A stretch of DNA of 9,572 bases from Actinomycetes bacterium. GTDB lineage: Bacteria; Actinomycetota; Acidimicrobiia; Acidimicrobiales; Palsa-688. Where the stretch lies: NCBI GenBank assembly GCA_021827225.1, contig JAKAXG010000116.1:1-9572 (forward strand), given 5' to 3'. Made by a program: the position numbers and the translations under genes. Positions 1 to 6,890 of this stretch are shown piece after piece (positions within the stretch are counted from its first letter, which is position 1; every line of letters begins with the position of its first letter). The notes beneath the pieces are model-generated. The model saw nothing but the letters and a program-made list of their open reading frames with translations, was not told where the DNA came from and made no database searches.

Positions 1-2
1 TG

Positions 3-548
3 CGGCTCCACGTCCGCTCGGCCTTCACCTGGGAGCCGGGCACCTGGATCGAGGAGGAAGACCCCGAAGTGGAGCAGGCCATCATCTCGGCCGTCACGTC
101 CGACAGCTCGGAGGCCAAGGTCACCGTCGCCGGCGTGCCCGACCATCCGGGGGTGGCCGCCCGGCTGTTCCGGGCCCTCGCCGACCGGTCCATCAACGTG
201 GACATGATCGAGCAGAACGTCTCTCTCGCCGGCACCACCGACATCTCCTTCACCGTGCCCCGCGAGGACCTCTCCACGGCCCGGGAGGTCAGCACCGCCC
301 TGCAGGTGGAGATCGGCGCCACCGAGGTCCTGGCCGATCCTGACATTGCTACTGTCTCCATCGTGGGGGCGGGCATGAAGACCCACCCGGGCATCTCCGC
401 CACCATGTTCGAGACCCTCGCCGCCGAGGGCATCAACATCGAGATGATCTCCACCTCCTCGATCCGCCTGACCTGCGTGGTGCGCGCCGACGTGGTGGAC
501 AAGGCGGTGGTGGCCCTGCACCGGGCGTTCAAGTTGGAGGGTGAATAG
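3..548 (+). CDS. lysC: Aspartokinase, C-terminal part (5' end outside window)
   Basis: Aspartokinase phosphorylates L-aspartate to 4-aspartyl phosphate, the committed step toward lysine, threonine, methionine and diaminopimelate. Only the last 181 residues are present; the reading frame is open to the window edge and the catalytic kinase domain lies upstream. The segment opens with the conserved LHVRSAFTWEPGTW linker. Two ACT domains follow, around KVTVAGVPDHPGVAARLF and TVSIVGAGMKTHPGISATMF. They carry the family's QNVS, TTDISFT and MISTSSIRL motifs, which form the lysine/threonine feedback site. The stop codon (546-548) abuts the asd ATG, so the two genes form an operon, the usual actinobacterial ask-asd order. 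The match is family recognition by eye, but the motifs are unambiguous. Confidence 0.96.
   Translation, partial: RLHVRSAFTWEPGTWIEEEDPEVEQAIISAVTSDSSEAKVTVAGVPDHPGVAARLFRALADRSINVDMIEQNVSLAGTTDISFTVPREDLSTAREVSTALQVEIGATEVLADPDIATVSIVGAGMKTHPGISATMFETLAAEGINIEMISTSSIRLTCVVRADVVDKAVVALHRAFKLEGE
51..60 (+). promoter_or_regulatory. Shine-Dalgarno-like site inside lysC
   Basis: GAGGAGGAAG contains an AGGAGG core and lies 8 bases upstream of the in-frame GTG at 69. It supports separate translation of the aspartokinase beta subunit. It also encodes acidic residues of the aspartokinase chain, so its presence is suggestive rather than conclusive. Confidence 0.45.
69..548 (+). CDS. lysC: Probable internal in-frame start: aspartokinase beta (regulatory) subunit
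   Basis: In Corynebacterium glutamicum and Bacillus subtilis, aspartokinase is an alpha2beta2 enzyme whose beta subunit is translated from an internal start in the same frame. Here a GTG at 69 begins a 159-residue product (VEQAIISAVTSDSSEAKVTV) at the position where I recall the C. glutamicum beta subunit starting (MEEAVLTGVATDKSEAKVTV). A purine-rich GAGGAGGAAG at 51-60 ends 8 bases before it. The product would consist of the two ACT domains only. The same bases also encode the conserved Glu-Glu-Glu stretch, so the ribosome-binding site could be a by-product of protein sequence. Confidence 0.5.
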   Translation: MEQAIISAVTSDSSEAKVTVAGVPDHPGVAARLFRALADRSINVDMIEQNVSLAGTTDISFTVPREDLSTAREVSTALQVEIGATEVLADPDIATVSIVGAGMKTHPGISATMFETLAAEGINIEMISTSSIRLTCVVRADVVDKAVVALHRAFKLEGE

Positions 549-1570
<1,022 letters not shown>

Positions 1571-1571
<1 letters not shown>

Positions 1572-1599
1572 GGACTCAGGTCCCGAATCCGGTGACCGG
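1571..1599 (+). terminator. Weak hairpin pair just after asd
   Basis: GGGAC-TCAG-GTCCC (1571-1584) is a perfect 5-base stem with a 4-base loop that starts in the asd stop codon. The palindrome CCGGT-G-ACCGG (1589-1599) follows. No T-run comes after them, so this is at best a weak or factor-assisted end for lysC-asd. Chance GC palindromes are common in DNA of this composition. Confidence 0.22.
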
Positions 1600-1720
1600 C
1601 CGGGGCGGCGAAGGAACGGAAAAAACCCCACCGCGCCTGTGGTACGTGGATATCATCCCGGCAACGGGGAAGGAGGGGCATCCCGGGACGAGACTGCGGG
1701 ACCCAGGGCTGCCGAACGAA

Positions 1721-1939
1721 GTGACCACATCACATGACAGCGCCGCCGACGACGACCAGGAGCAGCGGCGCCTGGTGCTGGACCTCACCCGGCTGGACGA
1801 GGTGACGGCCGACGACGAGGAGGAGATCAACCGGTTCCGCAGCTACGCCGCCGCCACCCCGGCGGGGCGGGGCTCCGGCCACCGGCTGGGACGGATGTTC
1901 GGCCACCGCCCGCCGGCGGAGCGCAGGGCGGCGTCCTGA
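1721..1939 (+). CDS. Small hypothetical protein, 72 aa
   Basis: I do not recognise a family. The protein has an acidic, polar N-terminal half (DSAADDDQEQRR, then DLTRLDEVTADDEEEINRF) and a basic Arg/Gly/Pro-rich tail with GHRLGRMFGHRPP. It has no signal peptide or membrane segment. Third codon positions are almost all G or C from the GTG at 1721 onward and are much less biased just upstream in the same frame. That supports real coding and this start. There is no good ribosome-binding site. The stop lies 19 bases before the menC start, so the two are probably co-transcribed, but nothing links this protein to the MenC reaction. A later start or a non-coding stretch remains possible. Confidence 0.5.
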   Translation: MTTSHDSAADDDQEQRRLVLDLTRLDEVTADDEEEINRFRSYAAATPAGRGSGHRLGRMFGHRPPAERRAAS

Positions 1940-1958
1940 CCGCAGGCCCGGGCGGCCG

Positions 1959-3074
1959 GTGAGGATCGACCGGGTCGTCCTCCGCCGGCTGAAGCTGCCG
2001 CTCGTCACGCCGTTCCGGACCTCCTACGGGGTCGAGACCGGCCGCGACGTCCTTCTGGTCGAGGTCAAAGGACCGGCCGGTTCCGGCTGGGGCGAGTGTG
2101 TGGCCATGACCGAGCCGCTCTACACGTCGGAGTACGTCGACGGTGCCCACGCCGTCATCAGAGCTCACCTCCTTCCCCGCCTGGCCGCCGCCGGGCCGGA
2201 GGTCGCCGCCGAGGAGGTGCCGTCCCTCCTGGGGCCGGTCAAGGGTCATCCCATGGCCAAGGCCTGCCTCGAGATGGCCGTCCTCGACGGGGACCTCCGC
2301 CAGCAGGGTCGGTCCTTCGCCGCCTACCTGGGCGCCGGGCGGGACCGGGTACCCGCCGGGGTGGCCGTCGGCATCGCCGGCTCCCTCGAGTCCCTGGTGG
2401 AGACCGTCACCGGCCACGTGGAGGAGGGCTACCTCCGGGTCAAGCTGAAGATCCAGCCCGGCTGGGACGTCGAGCCGGTGGCCGCCGTACGGGAGCGCCA
2501 TCCCGACCTGATGCTGCAGGTCGACGCCAACTCGGCCTACACCCTCGCCGACGCCGACCACCTGGCCCGCCTGGACCGCTACGGCCTCCTACTGATCGAG
2601 CAGCCCCTGGCCGAGGACGACCTGGCCGGCCACGCCGCCCTGGCGGCGCGCCTGCGGACCCCACTCTGCCTGGACGAGTCGATCACCTCGGCGGCGGTGG
2701 CCGCCGACGCCGTCGACCGCGGCGCCTGTGCGGTGGTCAACATCAAGGCCGGCCGCCTCGGCGGCTATCTGGAGGCCAGGCGGGTGCACGACCTGTGCGC
2801 CGAGCGGGGCGTCCCGGTGTGGTGCGGGGGCATGCTCGAGACCGGGCTGGGCCGGGCTGCCAACGCCGCCCTGGCCGCCCTGCCCGGCTTCACCCTGCCC
2901 GGCGACCTGTCCGCCTCCGACCGGTACTTCGAGCGGGACCTGACCGAGCCGTTCGTCCTCGACGCCGGCCACATCCGGGTGCCCGCCGGCCCGGGCCTGG
3001 GGGTGGAGCCGCTCCCCGACGTGCTGGAGGAGGTCACCACATCGGTGGAGGAGTACCCCTTCCCGTCGGGCTGA
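1959..3074 (+). CDS. menC: o-Succinylbenzoate synthase / N-acylamino acid racemase (MenC type, enolase superfamily)
   Basis: This 371-residue protein is an enolase-superfamily enzyme of the muconate-lactonizing subgroup. Residues 1-125 form the capping domain (LPLVTPFRTSYG, GWGECVA). The barrel carries the KxK catalytic pair (Lys162, Lys164 in RVKLKIQPGWD), Mg ligands Asp189 (QVDANSAY), Glu214 (LIEQPL) and Asp239 (CLDES), and the opposite-face Lys263 (VNIKAGRLGG). The GGMLETGLGRA stretch (290-300) is the signature of the OSBS/NAAAR family. OSBS dehydrates SHCHC to o-succinylbenzoate for menaquinone; relatives racemise N-acylamino acids, and many do both. No other men gene is visible, so the physiological substrate is uncertain. 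The start is the GTG at 1959, which puts MRIDRV at the usual N-terminus. Its ribosome-binding site is poor. Confidence 0.9.
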   Translation: MRIDRVVLRRLKLPLVTPFRTSYGVETGRDVLLVEVKGPAGSGWGECVAMTEPLYTSEYVDGAHAVIRAHLLPRLAAAGPEVAAEEVPSLLGPVKGHPMAKACLEMAVLDGDLRQQGRSFAAYLGAGRDRVPAGVAVGIAGSLESLVETVTGHVEEGYLRVKLKIQPGWDVEPVAAVRERHPDLMLQVDANSAYTLADADHLARLDRYGLLLIEQPLAEDDLAGHAALAARLRTPLCLDESITSAAVAADAVDRGACAVVNIKAGRLGGYLEARRVHDLCAERGVPVWCGGMLETGLGRAANAALAALPGFTLPGDLSASDRYFERDLTEPFVLDAGHIRVPAGPGLGVEPLPDVLEEVTTSVEEYPFPSG

Positions 3075-3087
3075 CGGCGGCTCAGCC
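3069..3087. terminator. Convergent stem containing both stop codons
   Basis: GGCTGA (3069-3074) and TCAGCC (3082-3087) form a perfect 6-base inverted repeat around a 7-base loop. The left arm carries the menC TGA and the right arm the hemerythrin TGA read on the other strand. It would form on both transcripts and could act as a bidirectional terminator, but neither side has a T-run. Confidence 0.3.
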
Positions 3088-3585
3088 GGACCGCTCGATG
3101 TAGGAGTCGACGTCCTTGTCCTCGGCTCGGAGGCCCCGCATCCCGGCGTGCTCGGTGGTGAAGGCCACCCACCGGTCGCCCAGGCGCAACCGCTCGTCGC
3201 GCTGGTCGTGGGCCCGCAGGTCGGCCAGGGCGCCCCGCTCCTCCTCGGCCATGTGATCGCTGTTGGCTTCCCGGGCGTCCCTCACCGCCTGCCACCACCC
3301 GTCGCCCGCCGGCTCGGCGGCCGCCGCCCGGCGGACGGCGTCGCGGATCTTGTTGTGGTCGGTGATGGCGTCCTCGGTCTCGTCCTCGCCCTTGGTGCCG
3401 CTGCGCAGAAGCTCGGGGTAGAAGATCTCCTCCTCAGTCGCCGCGTGCAGTTCCAGAAGATCGGCGAGCGGCCGCCACCGGGCGGCCAGCGTCTCCGCGT
3501 CGGCGTCGCGCAGCTCGTCCAGCTCGGCGAAGCGCCGCCGCAGGACCTCGTGGTCGTCGAGGATCAGGTCACACACATCGGGCAT
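3082..3585 (-). CDS. Hemerythrin HHE domain protein
   Basis: This 167-residue cytoplasmic protein is predicted to form a four-helix bundle with a non-heme di-iron centre. Hemerythrin-like proteins bind O2 or act in oxidative, nitrosative or iron stress. Candidate ligands are in the expected order: His12 (DDHEVL), His47 and Glu51 (HAATEEEIFYPELL), His77 (DHNKI), and His111 and Glu115 (SDHMAEEE). Residues after about 135 form a C-terminal extension outside the core. No signal peptide is present. The gene converges on menC with a 7-base gap and follows the SMP-30 gene on the same strand by 44 bases. That spacer holds a GGGTAC box exactly 9 bases before the ATG and two tandem palindromes, so it probably has its own promoter. 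The specific ligand or role cannot be read from sequence. Confidence 0.93.
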   Translation of the reverse strand: MPDVCDLILDDHEVLRRRFAELDELRDADAETLAARWRPLADLLELHAATEEEIFYPELLRSGTKGEDETEDAITDHNKIRDAVRRAAAAEPAGDGWWQAVRDAREANSDHMAEEERGALADLRAHDQRDERLRLGDRWVAFTTEHAGMRGLRAEDKDVDSYIERSG

Positions 3586-3594
3586 GGCCGACAG

Positions 3595-3621
3595 GTACCC
3601 GGGAAGACGCCGTCCCTATCC
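3595..3621 (-). promoter_or_regulatory. Candidate SigB/SigF-type promoter of the hemerythrin gene
   Basis: On the minus strand GGGTAC (3600 to 3595) stands 9 bases before the ATG. GGATA (3621 to 3617) lies 16 bases further up, which fits the loose actinobacterial SigB pattern GNNTN-(14-16)-GGGTAC. The predicted transcript would start at or next to the ATG and be leaderless. The same GGGTAY-N9-ATG layout occurs at two other genes in this window. Confidence 0.5.
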
Positions 3622-3642
3622 GGGTAGCCCTATCCCGGGTAG
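3614..3642 (-). repeat. Tandem operator-like palindromes upstream of hemerythrin
   Basis: Two head-to-tail copies of a 14-15 base unit, CCCTATCCGGGTAG (3614-3627) and CCCTATCCCGGGTAG (3628-3642) on the plus strand. Each contains a near-palindrome of the form CTAyCCGGrTAG. They lie 28-57 bases before the hemerythrin ATG and overlap its candidate -35 region, the last codons and the stop of the SMP-30 gene. This is the geometry of a tandem binding site for a dimeric regulator. No regulator is identifiable. A slippage duplication of GC-rich DNA is the alternative. Confidence 0.4.
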
Positions 3643-4517
3643 AAGGTCGGCGGGGCCGGGGCCTGCGGCACGTCCGCCGAGAACAGGTAGCCGGCGGCCG
3701 GCTCCTCCAGCAGGTCCGCCTCGGTCATCCCGGAGCAGCCGGAGGTGACGAAGAGCTGCGGGTCGCCCCCACCGTCGACCAGCACGCAGCTGGCGGTGGC
3801 CTTCGCCGGCAGCTCCACCCGGTGGGTCTCGGCGCCGGTCGCCGAGAAGTGCCGGCACTGGCCGCCCCCGTTGACCGCCACCCAGAAGCCGTCCTCGGCG
3901 TCGACGCAGAGGCCGTCGGGCACGCCGGCGTCCTCCTCGACGGTGGCCACCACCTCGGGCTCCCCGCAGCCGTCGTCGCCGTAGGGCAGGCGGACCACCC
4001 GGTGGGTGGGGGAGTCGACGTGGTAGAGGTACCTCCCGTCGGCCGTCCAGCCCATCCCGTTGGATATGGTCAGGTCCTGCCTGAGCAGCCGGAGGTCGCC
4101 GGAACGCTCCCGCCGCCACAGGGCGCCGGTGCCCGGCTCCTTGTCCCCGGTCATGACCCCGAACACCAGCCGGCCGGCCGGGTCGACGGCACACTCGTTG
4201 ATCCGCAGCCCCCGCCCGTCGCCGGGCACCTCCTCCACCAGCGTCGCCTCCACCCGGCCGTCGGGGTCGAGCAGGCGCACCGAGCGCTCCTGGCCGACCA
4301 CGTAGCCGGCGCCGCCGGCCCGCAGGAGCAGTCCCCCCACCCGGCCGCCGACGGTGAGGCTCCGGGTGGGACCACCGGTCAGCGGGTGCAGGTGGACCTG
4401 GCCGGCCAGGATGTCGATCCACGCCACCCGGGCGCCGTCGGGGTCCCATCGCGGCGACTCGCCCAGCAGGCAGCGCCTCTCGTTGGCGACTCGGGGGGAC
4501 ACGACGGTGGGGGCCAT
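3630..4517 (-). CDS. SMP-30/gluconolactonase/LRE family hydrolase
   Basis: This 295-residue protein is a predicted six-bladed beta-propeller metalloenzyme that hydrolyses sugar lactones or related esters. Metal-site residues match the family: Glu20 in LLGESPRWD, Asn153 in TISNGMGW and Asp201 in VPDGLCVD. Arg105 and Asn107 in RINECAVDP correspond to the substrate-binding R-x-N. Most relatives have Asp after this Asn; here it is Glu108, a conservative change. Other typical segments are GRYLYHVDSPTHRV and GFWVAVNGGG. There is no signal peptide. It is divergent from an MFS permease 50 bases away, an arrangement suggesting uptake plus hydrolysis of a sugar-derived compound. A GGGTAT box lies exactly 9 bases before the ATG. 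The substrate is unknown. Confidence 0.92.
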   Translation of the reverse strand: MAPTVVSPRVANERRCLLGESPRWDPDGARVAWIDILAGQVHLHPLTGGPTRSLTVGGRVGGLLLRAGGAGYVVGQERSVRLLDPDGRVEATLVEEVPGDGRGLRINECAVDPAGRLVFGVMTGDKEPGTGALWRRERSGDLRLLRQDLTISNGMGWTADGRYLYHVDSPTHRVVRLPYGDDGCGEPEVVATVEEDAGVPDGLCVDAEDGFWVAVNGGGQCRHFSATGAETHRVELPAKATASCVLVDGGGDPQLFVTSGCSGMTEADLLEEPAAGYLFSADVPQAPAPPTFYPG

Positions 4518-4526
4518 GTGCTCTCG

Positions 4527-4551
4527 ATACCCCGTCGGCGGCGGCTGAGCC
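4527..4551 (-). promoter_or_regulatory. Candidate SigB/SigF-type promoter of the SMP-30 gene
   Basis: On the minus strand GGGTAT (4532 to 4527) is followed by 9 bases and the ATG. GGCTC (4551 to 4547) lies 14 bases upstream and fits the loose GNNTN-(14-16)-GGGTAY pattern, although the -35 part is degenerate. It occupies the 50-base divergent spacer shared with the MFS gene. Confidence 0.48.
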
Positions 4552-4567
4552 GGGCCAGACTGGACCG

Positions 4568-5809
4568 GTGCACCCGATGTCCGCCGCCGGCCGAGACGGG
4601 CCGACGACGAGGCGGGGCGGGGACGTGCTCAGCCTGGCCAGCTTCGTCGCCCTGGGTCTGCCCGACGGCATGCTCGGCACCGCCTGGCCGGAGATGCGCC
4701 AGAGCTTCTCGGCTCCGGTCGGCGATCTCGGGCTGATCCTGCTTCTCTCCACCGCCGGCTCGGTGGTGGTCACCGTGTTCGTCGGGCGGCTCCTCCGGCG
4801 GGCCGGGGTCGCCGGCCTGCTGGCCGCCGGCGGGCTGTGCGCGGCGGGGGCCGCCGTCGGCTTCTCGGTGTCACCGGGTCTGGGCGCCACGCTGGGCATG
4901 AGCGTGCTGTTCGGGGTGGCGGCCGGCATGATGGACGCCGGCCTGAACACCGCCGTCGGCCTCTCCGGCCGGAAGCGCCTGCTCAACCTCCTGCACGGGG
5001 CGTACGGGGTGGGCACCGCCGTCGGGCCGCTGGTGGTCACCGCTGCCGTGCTCAACGGGTCGTGGCGCCCGGCCTACCTGGTCCTGCTGGGCGTCGACGT
5101 GGCGGTGGCCGGCTGCTGGTTGGTGCTGCGCCGGCGGGAGCGTAGGTGGGCGGCGGCGAACGGGGGCGGGCCTGGGGCGGCGGACGCTACGGGCCGGGCC
5201 GGTGATGACGGCTCCCCGGCCGCGTCGCTGGCCGCCCCGCCGGCCCTGCGCCACCGCCCGGCCATCGCCGCGGGCATCGCTGTCTTTTTCCTCTATACCG
5301 GCCTCGAGGTGGGGGCGGGCCAGTGGGAGACCACCTTCGCCAGGGACCATCTCCACCTGTCCGCCTCCGCCGCCGGCCTGGCCACCTTCGGCTACTGGGG
5401 GGCGCTGACCGCCGTGCGCATCGGGCTGGCGCTGCTGCCCCGACCGCCCGCCGGTCAGACGGTCGTGCGCTGGGGGCTCGGGATCGCCCTGGTCGCCACC
5501 GTGTTCATCTGGTGGGACCCGGTGGCCGTGGTGGCGGTGGTGGCGTTCGTGGTGCTCGGCGGGGCCCTGGCCGGCGTGTTCCCGGCCCTCATCGGCCTGA
5601 CCCCGGGCCGGCTCGGCTCCGAGCGGGCGTCGCACGTGATCGGCTGGCAGGTCGGGGCGGCGGCCGCCGGCGGGGCCGCCCTGTCCGCCCTGATCGGCCT
5701 GATCGTGGGCGGGGCCGGCCTGGGCGCCGTCGGCCCGGCGGTGACCGTGCTGGCCGCCGCCCTGCTGGTCGTCGAGCGGGTCCTGCACCGGCTGGCCCCG
5801 GCGGCGTGA
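4568..5809 (+). CDS. MFS transporter, 12 transmembrane helices (fucose-permease-like)
   Basis: This 413-residue inner-membrane permease has about 12 hydrophobic segments, near 20-38, 52-72, 80-98, 105-127, 142-162, 167-187, 231-250, 266-290, 299-316, 318-344, 355-381 and 384-404. A hydrophilic Gly/Ala-rich cytoplasmic loop (about 188-228) separates the two halves. Motifs resemble the FHS/fucose-permease branch: GMLGTAWPEMRQSF near the N-terminus, GxxxGMMDAGLNTAVG with Asp123 and Asn127, LLNLLHGAYGVGTAVGP, and GLEVGAGQW in helix 7. I used the GTG at 4568; the in-frame ATG at 4577 is equally possible and neither has a clear ribosome-binding site. Divergence from SMP-30 suggests uptake of a sugar-like or lactone-yielding substrate, but specificity cannot be read. 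Confidence 0.9.
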   Translation: MHPMSAAGRDGPTTRRGGDVLSLASFVALGLPDGMLGTAWPEMRQSFSAPVGDLGLILLLSTAGSVVVTVFVGRLLRRAGVAGLLAAGGLCAAGAAVGFSVSPGLGATLGMSVLFGVAAGMMDAGLNTAVGLSGRKRLLNLLHGAYGVGTAVGPLVVTAAVLNGSWRPAYLVLLGVDVAVAGCWLVLRRRERRWAAANGGGPGAADATGRAGDDGSPAASLAAPPALRHRPAIAAGIAVFFLYTGLEVGAGQWETTFARDHLHLSASAAGLATFGYWGALTAVRIGLALLPRPPAGQTVVRWGLGIALVATVFIWWDPVAVVAVVAFVVLGGALAGVFPALIGLTPGRLGSERASHVIGWQVGAAAAGGAALSALIGLIVGGAGLGAVGPAVTVLAAALLVVERVLHRLAPAA

Positions 5810-5817
5810 GCGCCCGG

Positions 5818-6747
5818 CTACACCAGGCGGCTGATGAGGCGCACGTGGGTGCCGCTGCCGTCGGTGGCCACCTCCACGGCGTTGCACAGCTGGCGGGCCA
5901 TCCACAGCCCCCGGCCGTGGGTCACCGCCACCGCCGGCGGAGAGAACCCGGACAGCGGATCCCCGGGGCCGGGGCCGCGGTCGTGGACGTGGACCACCAG
6001 CGCCCCGGCCTCCTCGTACATGTGCAGGGTGCGGGGCGCCCGGCCGTGGAGGATGGCGTTGGTCAGGACCTCGACCGCGGCCAGGACGATGTCCTCGCCG
6101 GTGGGTGTGTCGACCCCGGCGTCCCTCACCCCCTCGCTCACGAACCGGCGGGCCGCCGGTACGTCCGCCGTCGAGGCGAACGCCAGGGACCGGGCTGCCG
6201 GCGGGGGAGGGACCACCGCCGTGGACGAGGCGATGAAGGAGCCGGGGTCCACGAAGTGGGGGTTGGGCCGGGATCCGCCGGGGTCCATCATCTCCGGGTG
6301 CGTGTAGCGGCAGGCGTCGAGCACGTCCGCTCCGAGGGTCGTCCCGTCGTAGGGGCAGAGGAAGCGCACCGGGAAACGGCGGAACACCACGTTGGCCGCC
6401 GCCTCCATGCGGGCGTAGTCGCGAAGCTCGAAGGGCCGCAGACGGGCCAGGTGCCGCTCGGCGATCACCCGGGTGGGTGCCTCCTGCTCGGCCAGGTACT
6501 GAAGCGTGGCCCGGGTGGCGTGGGACAGGATCGGCGTGGCCTCGGTGGCGTCGGTGAAGACCACCCCGTCGGAGTCGGGCCCCAGCTCCTGGCGGATCCA
6601 CGACAGGCGCTCCGGAGTGGCGACGACGTTGGCCCGCTCGCCGGCCCGCAGTCCCTCCCGGATGAACCCGCCCACGACCGCGCAGTACTCGTCCCGGTTG
6701 GAGTAGATGAACGCCCGGTGGGTCGCCGGGCCGTCGCTCACGGCCAC
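5818..6747 (-). CDS. MEDS sensory domain plus HATPase (anti-sigma-factor-like) regulator
   Basis: This 309-residue soluble protein has two parts. Residues about 10-165 resemble the MEDS (DcmR-type) sensory domain: HRAFIYSNRDEYCAVVGGFI, then ANVVATPERL, and FLCPYDGTTL (129-138). After a Pro-rich linker (about 176-184), residues 185-305 form a GHKL ATPase of the RsbW-like anti-sigma type. The N-box is Glu226/Asn230 in EVLTNAILHG, the G1 box is HDRGPGPGDPL with Asp256, and the G2 box is HGRGLWMARQL. No histidine-kinase H-box or membrane segment is seen, so a protein kinase or sigma-binding role is more likely than a two-component kinase. The start is a GTG at 6747 with AGGTGG four bases upstream; a second GTG at 6741 is possible. 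The gene converges on the MFS gene (8-base gap) and is divergent from DUF3072. No sigma factor or anti-anti-sigma gene is in the window. Confidence 0.85.
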   Translation of the reverse strand: MAVSDGPATHRAFIYSNRDEYCAVVGGFIREGLRAGERANVVATPERLSWIRQELGPDSDGVVFTDATEATPILSHATRATLQYLAEQEAPTRVIAERHLARLRPFELRDYARMEAAANVVFRRFPVRFLCPYDGTTLGADVLDACRYTHPEMMDPGGSRPNPHFVDPGSFIASSTAVVPPPPAARSLAFASTADVPAARRFVSEGVRDAGVDTPTGEDIVLAAVEVLTNAILHGRAPRTLHMYEEAGALVVHVHDRGPGPGDPLSGFSPPAVAVTHGRGLWMARQLCNAVEVATDGSGTHVRLISRLV

Positions 6748-6799
6748 CGGACCACCTGTACTCCGACCGGGCCCACTGCGTCAGGTGCCAACACAGAGA

Positions 6800-6870
6800 C
6801 CACATGCACCGCGAAAGAACCTACCGCTTTTCACTGAGTGCACTAAAAGTCTCCATTGGAGCCGGTTCTC
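6800..6870. other. AT-richer divergent intergenic patch
   Basis: The 172-base spacer between the MEDS-HATPase gene and DUF3072 contains the most AT-rich stretch before the window end. It includes CTTTT (6827-6831) and AAAAG (6845-6849) flanking CACTGAGTGCACT, within which AGTGCACT (6837-6844) is a perfect palindrome. I see no open frame with GC-rich third positions here. It is probably regulatory DNA for one or both divergent genes. Confidence 0.35.
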
Positions 6871-6874
6871 GGTT

Positions 6875-6890
6875 GGGAACAGATGTTCGA
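6875..6890. promoter_or_regulatory. LexA/SOS-box-like palindrome upstream of DUF3072
   Basis: Read on the minus strand, TCGAACATCTGTTCCC contains the perfect GAAC-N4-GTTC core of the Gram-positive/actinobacterial LexA box (TCGAAC-N4-GTTCGA), with 10 of 12 defined positions matching. It lies 30-45 bases before the DUF3072 ATG and overlaps the candidate -35 element. A LexA dimer bound here would block that promoter. Confidence 0.45.

Noticed and set aside
1651..1656. TATCAT as a -10 box for the small gene and menC
   Set aside because: No matching -35 element lies 16-18 bases upstream, and the gene start is 65 bases away without a clear leader signal.
2347..2354. Palindromic GGGTACCC inside menC as another stress promoter
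   Set aside because: It lies deep inside a coding region with no start codon at the right distance on either strand.
3616..5055. Minus-strand open frame of 479 codons overlapping SMP-30 and the MFS gene
   Set aside because: Its translation is Arg/Pro/Gly repeats. The overlapping frame encodes a clear SMP-30 protein with all metal ligands.
4871..6805. Long minus-strand open frame (644 codons) across the MFS and MEDS-HATPase genes
   Set aside because: It is a shadow in GC-rich DNA: low-complexity Arg/Gly/Pro composition, no motifs, and it overlaps two well-supported genes in other frames.
6837..6844. AGTGCACT palindrome as a regulator site
   Set aside because: An 8-base palindrome alone is too short to assign. 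It is noted only as part of the intergenic patch.
6876..6880. GGAAC as the -35 element of an ECF sigma promoter
   Set aside because: No convincing ECF -10 (CGTC or GTT) occurs at the usual spacing, and these bases are better explained by the LexA-like palindrome.
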